DNA of 64,000 bases from Polaribacter glomeratus. Its GTDB lineage: Bacteria > Bacteroidota > Bacteroidia > Flavobacteriales > Flavobacteriaceae. The notes beneath the pieces are model-generated. The model saw nothing but the letters and a program-made list of their open reading frames with translations, was not told the origin of the DNA and made no database searches. The translations under genes were made by a program, and so were the position numbers. Shown piece after piece: positions 61,187-64,000 of the stretch. Position 1 is the stretch's first letter. Each line of letters starts with the position of its first letter. The stretch spans positions 697,786 through 761,785 of the forward strand of contig NZ_MSCM01000001.1 in the NCBI RefSeq assembly GCF_002954665.1. Direction: 5' to 3'.

Positions 61187-62154
61187 TAGAAAATTCCTTC
61201 TTTAATTAAATCATGTAAATGTACAACACCTACATACTTATTATCATCATCTTTTACTAAAATTTGAGTAATCGTATTATTTTCTAAAGCATCTAAAGCT
61301 TCGATAGCCATGGCATCTTTATGAATAGATTTAGGGTTTTTACCCATAATATCTTTAGCAGTAAAATTATTGATTTCTGTAGTTCTACTTAACATTCTTC
61401 GAATATCACCATCCGTAATGATACCAACTATTTTATCATCTTTTAAAACAGCAGTAACTCCTAAACGTTTTTCTGAAATTTCTACGATTACTTGTGCAAT
61501 AGAATCATTTTCTAAGACTTTTGGAAGCTGATTATTTTTTATCAAATCAGAAACTCTTAAATACAAACGTTTTCCTAAAGCGCCGCCAGGATGATACTTT
61601 GCAAAATCTTTGCTTGTAAATCCTTTTAATTCTAGTAAACAAACAGCTAATGCATCGCCCATAACTAATTGTGCAGTTGTACTTGTGGTTGGCGCTAAAT
61701 TATTTGGGCAAGCCTCTTTTTCTACAAAAGTATTTAAAGTAAAATCAGCACTTTTACCTAAAAAAGAATCAATATTACCAGTAATTGCAATAATCTTATT
61801 TCCGTAATTTTTAATTAACGGTACTAATACTTTTATTTCTGGAGTGTTACCGCTTTTAGAAATACAAATTACTACATCGTCTTTTAAAACAGTGCCTAAA
61901 TCTCCATGAATTGCATCCGCAGCATGCATAAAAACAGCAGGAGTACCGGTTGAGTTAAAAGTTGCAACAATTTTAGTAGCAATATTAGCGCTTTTGCCAA
62001 TGCCAGTTACAATTACGCGTCCTTTAGATTTATAAATATAATTTACTGCTTTTTCAAAAGCAATGTCTATAAAATTTGCTAAATTAGCAATAGCTTCGCT
62101 TTCTGCTAAAATTGTTCTTTTGGCATTGGCAATAATGTTAGATGTATCTTTCAA
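61186..62154 (-). CDS. kdsD: Arabinose-5-phosphate isomerase, KpsF/KdsD family
   Basis: Converts ribulose 5-phosphate to arabinose 5-phosphate, the first committed step of Kdo synthesis. The SIS domain (about 30-180) has VTGIGKSANIA, HAADAIHGDLG and ISKSGNTPE; HPGGALGKRL follows; two CBS domains fill about 205-320. It is 322 residues, as usual. The KdsC-like phosphatase of the same pathway is at 25410-25937. It is transcribed with tatC and divergently from recQ. Confidence 0.95.
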   Translation of the reverse strand: MKDTSNIIANAKRTILAESEAIANLANFIDIAFEKAVNYIYKSKGRVIVTGIGKSANIATKIVATFNSTGTPAVFMHAADAIHGDLGTVLKDDVVICISKSGNTPEIKVLVPLIKNYGNKIIAITGNIDSFLGKSADFTLNTFVEKEACPNNLAPTTSTTAQLVMGDALAVCLLELKGFTSKDFAKYHPGGALGKRLYLRVSDLIKNNQLPKVLENDSIAQVIVEISEKRLGVTAVLKDDKIVGIITDGDIRRMLSRTTEINNFTAKDIMGKNPKSIHKDAMAIEALDALENNTITQILVKDDDNKYVGVVHLHDLIKEGIF

Positions 62155-62292
62155 GCTTTATGTTTTTATCAGAATAAAAAAAGTTATATCTTTATATATA
62201 GAAAACAAGCAAATTTACTACAAAAAAAAGTTTCTTGAAACTTTATAGTAATAGGTTTTGTTTTCTTTAATTAAAATTGAAAATTAACACAT

Positions 62293-64000
62293 ATGGATTT
62301 ACATAGTCCTCTAAAAAAGTTCTTTGGATTTAACAAATTTAAAGGATTACAAGAGCAGGTTATCAAAAGTATTGTAAATAACGAAAACACTTTTGTGATA
62401 ATGCCAACAGGTGGTGGTAAATCGCTTTGCTATCAATTGCCTGCTTTAATGGCAGAAGGTACAGCAATCGTTGTTTCGCCATTAATTGCTTTGATGAAAA
62501 ATCAAGTAGATGCAATTAGAGGTATTTCTGAACACAATGGTGTTGCGCATGTTTTAAATTCTTCTTTAAATAAAACAGAAGTAAATCAAGTTAAAGAAGA
62601 TATTGCAAGCGGAATAACCAAACTATTATATGTAGCACCAGAATCACTTATCAAAGAAGAGTATGTAACTTTTTTAAGAACTCAAAAAATTTCTTTTGTG
62701 GCTATTGATGAAGCACATTGTATCTCTGAATGGGGCCACGATTTTAGACCAGAATACAGAAATTTAAAACACATTATTAAAGCAATTGATAGTGTTCCTG
62801 TAATTTGTTTAACCGCAACTGCAACAGAAAAAGTACAAGAAGATATATTAAAAACATTAGGTATCCCAGAGGCAAATAGGTTTAAAGCATCCTTTAATAG
62901 AGCAAATTTATTTTATGAAGTTAGGCCAAAAACAAAAGAAGTCGAAAAAGATATTATCCGTTTTGTAAAACAACGAGAAGGAAAATCTGGAATTATTTAC
63001 TGCTTAAGTAGAAAAAAAGTAGAGGAAGTTGCTCAAATATTACAAGTAAACGGAATTAAAGCAGTTCCTTATCACGCAGGTTTAGATGCAAAAACTAGGG
63101 TTAGGCATCAAGATATGTTTTTAATGGAAGATTGTGATGTAGTAGTTGCAACAATTGCATTTGGAATGGGAATTGACAAACCAGATGTGCGTTTTGTAAT
63201 TCATCATGATATTCCAAAAAGTTTAGAAAGTTATTATCAAGAAACGGGTAGAGCAGGTAGAGATGATGGCGAAGGGTATTGTTTGGCTTTTTATGCCTAT
63301 AAAGACATAGAAAAGTTAGAGAAATTTATGTCTAGTAAGCCAGTTGCAGAACAAGAAATTGGTCACGCACTATTACAAGAAGTTGTTGGTTATGCAGAAA
63401 CTTCTATGAATAGACGTAAATATTTACTGCATTATTTTGGTGAAGAGTTTGATGATGTGCATGGCGATGGTGCAGATATGGATGACAATTCTAGAAATCC
63501 GAAGAAAAAAAATGAAGCAAAAGAAGATGTTGTTAAATTACTTTCTGTAGTAAAAAACACCTTGCAACAATACAAATCTAAAGAAGTTGTAAATACGATA
63601 ATAGGTAAAGAAAATGCGCTTTTAACTTCGCATAGAACACATTTACAATCATTTTTTGGAATTGGTAAAGATAAAACGGCTCCTTATTGGATGGCACTAT
63701 TACGTCAAGTATTAGTGGTTAACTTTATTAAAAAAGAGATTGAACAATATGGCGTTATAAAGTTAAATAAAGAAGGTGAAGACTATTTGTTAAACCCAAC
63801 TTCATTTATGATGACAGAAGATCATTCGTATATAGAAAATGGAGATAATTTAATTATTTCAAATTCAAAACTTTCTGGAGGTGCAGCCGACGAAAAACTG
63901 GTAAAGTTGTTAAAAGATTTACGAAAAAGAGTGGCTGCGAAACAGAGCGTGCCTCCATTTGCTGTTTTTCAAGACCCATCTATTGACGATATGGCTTTAA
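62293..64000 (+). CDS. recQ: ATP-dependent DNA helicase RecQ (N-terminal part, runs off the right edge)
   Basis: An ATG at 62293 opens a frame that stays open to the window end (569 codons). Helicase motifs are complete: FKGLQEQVIKSI, PTGGGKSLCYQLPAL, IDEAHCISEWGHDFRPEY, LTATATEKV, and ETGRAGRDD. The RQC zinc region is not: the C-x2-C-x2-C-type motif after LLHYFGEEF reads DDVHGDGADMDDN, and the first Cys position, just before NRRKYLL, is Met after ETS. So the four Zn ligands seem absent. The winged helix follows at about 400-500. Divergent from kdsD. Confidence 0.93.
   Translation, partial: MDLHSPLKKFFGFNKFKGLQEQVIKSIVNNENTFVIMPTGGGKSLCYQLPALMAEGTAIVVSPLIALMKNQVDAIRGISEHNGVAHVLNSSLNKTEVNQVKEDIASGITKLLYVAPESLIKEEYVTFLRTQKISFVAIDEAHCISEWGHDFRPEYRNLKHIIKAIDSVPVICLTATATEKVQEDILKTLGIPEANRFKASFNRANLFYEVRPKTKEVEKDIIRFVKQREGKSGIIYCLSRKKVEEVAQILQVNGIKAVPYHAGLDAKTRVRHQDMFLMEDCDVVVATIAFGMGIDKPDVRFVIHHDIPKSLESYYQETGRAGRDDGEGYCLAFYAYKDIEKLEKFMSSKPVAEQEIGHALLQEVVGYAETSMNRRKYLLHYFGEEFDDVHGDGADMDDNSRNPKKKNEAKEDVVKLLSVVKNTLQQYKSKEVVNTIIGKENALLTSHRTHLQSFFGIGKDKTAPYWMALLRQVLVVNFIKKEIEQYGVIKLNKEGEDYLLNPTSFMMTEDHSYIENGDNLIISNSKLSGGAADEKLVKLLKDLRKRVAAKQSVPPFAVFQDPSIDDMAL

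Noticed and set aside
62227..62244. Inverted repeat aaagttt/aaacttt between kdsD and recQ as a terminator
   Set aside because: The genes diverge here and no T-run follows; it may be an operator, but nothing else supports it.
1..64000. Prophage, insertion sequence, CRISPR or defence island
   Set aside because: No integrase other than the housekeeping Xer type, no transposase, no cas-like gene, no direct-repeat array and no clear break in base composition were seen.

Overview
The window looks like chromosomal DNA of a marine Flavobacteriaceae (Bacteroidota), most like Polaribacter or a close relative. The evidence is the very AT-rich DNA, promoters of the Bacteroidota type (TTG, about 19 bases, TAnnTTTG), a PorV-type T9SS outer-membrane protein, an Lnb-type (DUF4105) lipoprotein acyltransferase, bacillithiol biosynthesis (BshB1), a TonB-dependent receptor, and gene pairs typical of flavobacteria such as lptF-ribB and zapA-6S RNA-rny. 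I see no prophage, insertion sequence, CRISPR array or resistance island; this is a core-genome segment. The genus is an inference.

Layout. 1-1742: end of a YwbE-like gene, an MltD-like lytic transglycosylase and a small alpha/beta hydrolase. 1743-2499: gene-free. 2500-9201: a minus-strand envelope and division block (RibB with a broken RibA domain, LptF/G permease, LolA, FtsK, DgkA, Tpx). 9383-16492: MFS transporter, HMG-CoA lyase-like enzyme, 5'-nucleotidase lipoprotein, DEAD-box helicase and a thioredoxin-fold lipoprotein. 16678-23575: YbiT-like ABC-F protein, OxyR facing Dps, PagL-like deacylase, 3-hydroxyacyl-CoA dehydrogenase, Gfo/Idh/MocA oxidoreductase and Pcm. 23578-33223: a two-NBD ABC ATPase, DUF2147, KdsC-like phosphatase, DUF2520 protein, a trans-sulfuration PLP enzyme, DUF2490, PEP carboxykinase, SLC13-TrkA_C permease and BshB1. 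33278-33352: tRNA-His. 33850-36892: TPR histidine kinase and LytTR regulator. 36979-42721: UvrA, an ECF sigma factor with a 47-residue ORF behind it, Nth, Bcp and a small secreted protein. 42722-50871: TonB-dependent receptor and M23 peptidase, a ZapB-like protein, ZapA, 6S RNA, RNase Y, XerD-type recombinase and AroQ. 50986-59162: GNAT, FTCD, Lnb, PorV-like barrel, YheT hydrolase, PssA, GAF histidine kinase and a VOC protein. 59152-62154: LptB, an AhpD-like protein, TatC and KdsD. 62293-64000: start of recQ.

How the genes work together. Several serve the envelope: LptF/G and LptB (LPS export), KdsD and KdsC-like (Kdo synthesis), PagL-like (lipid A trimming), LolA and Lnb (lipoproteins), MltD and M23 (peptidoglycan), PssA and DgkA (phospholipids), TatC and PorV (secretion). 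Another group handles oxidative stress and thiols: OxyR-Dps, Tpx, Bcp, BshB1 and the AhpD-like protein. FtsK, ZapA/ZapB-like, XerD, UvrA, Nth and RecQ cover division, chromosome resolution and repair.

Most notable. (1) Four enzymes keep their fold motifs but lack metal ligands that are standard in the family: the RibA half of RibBA (Zn), UvrA zinc module 1, the Nth 4Fe-4S cluster and the RecQ zinc finger. (2) Two double-NBD ABC ATPases each keep one intact composite ATP site and have lost the other. (3) A dispersed non-coding repeat with conserved blocks and variable hairpins occurs twice, in opposite orientations. (4) A 32-bp palindromic terminator encodes the same last five residues in two convergent proteins. 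(5) The HMG-CoA lyase gene looks leaderless. (6) A 67-base hairpin carries a doubled GGGGGA motif.
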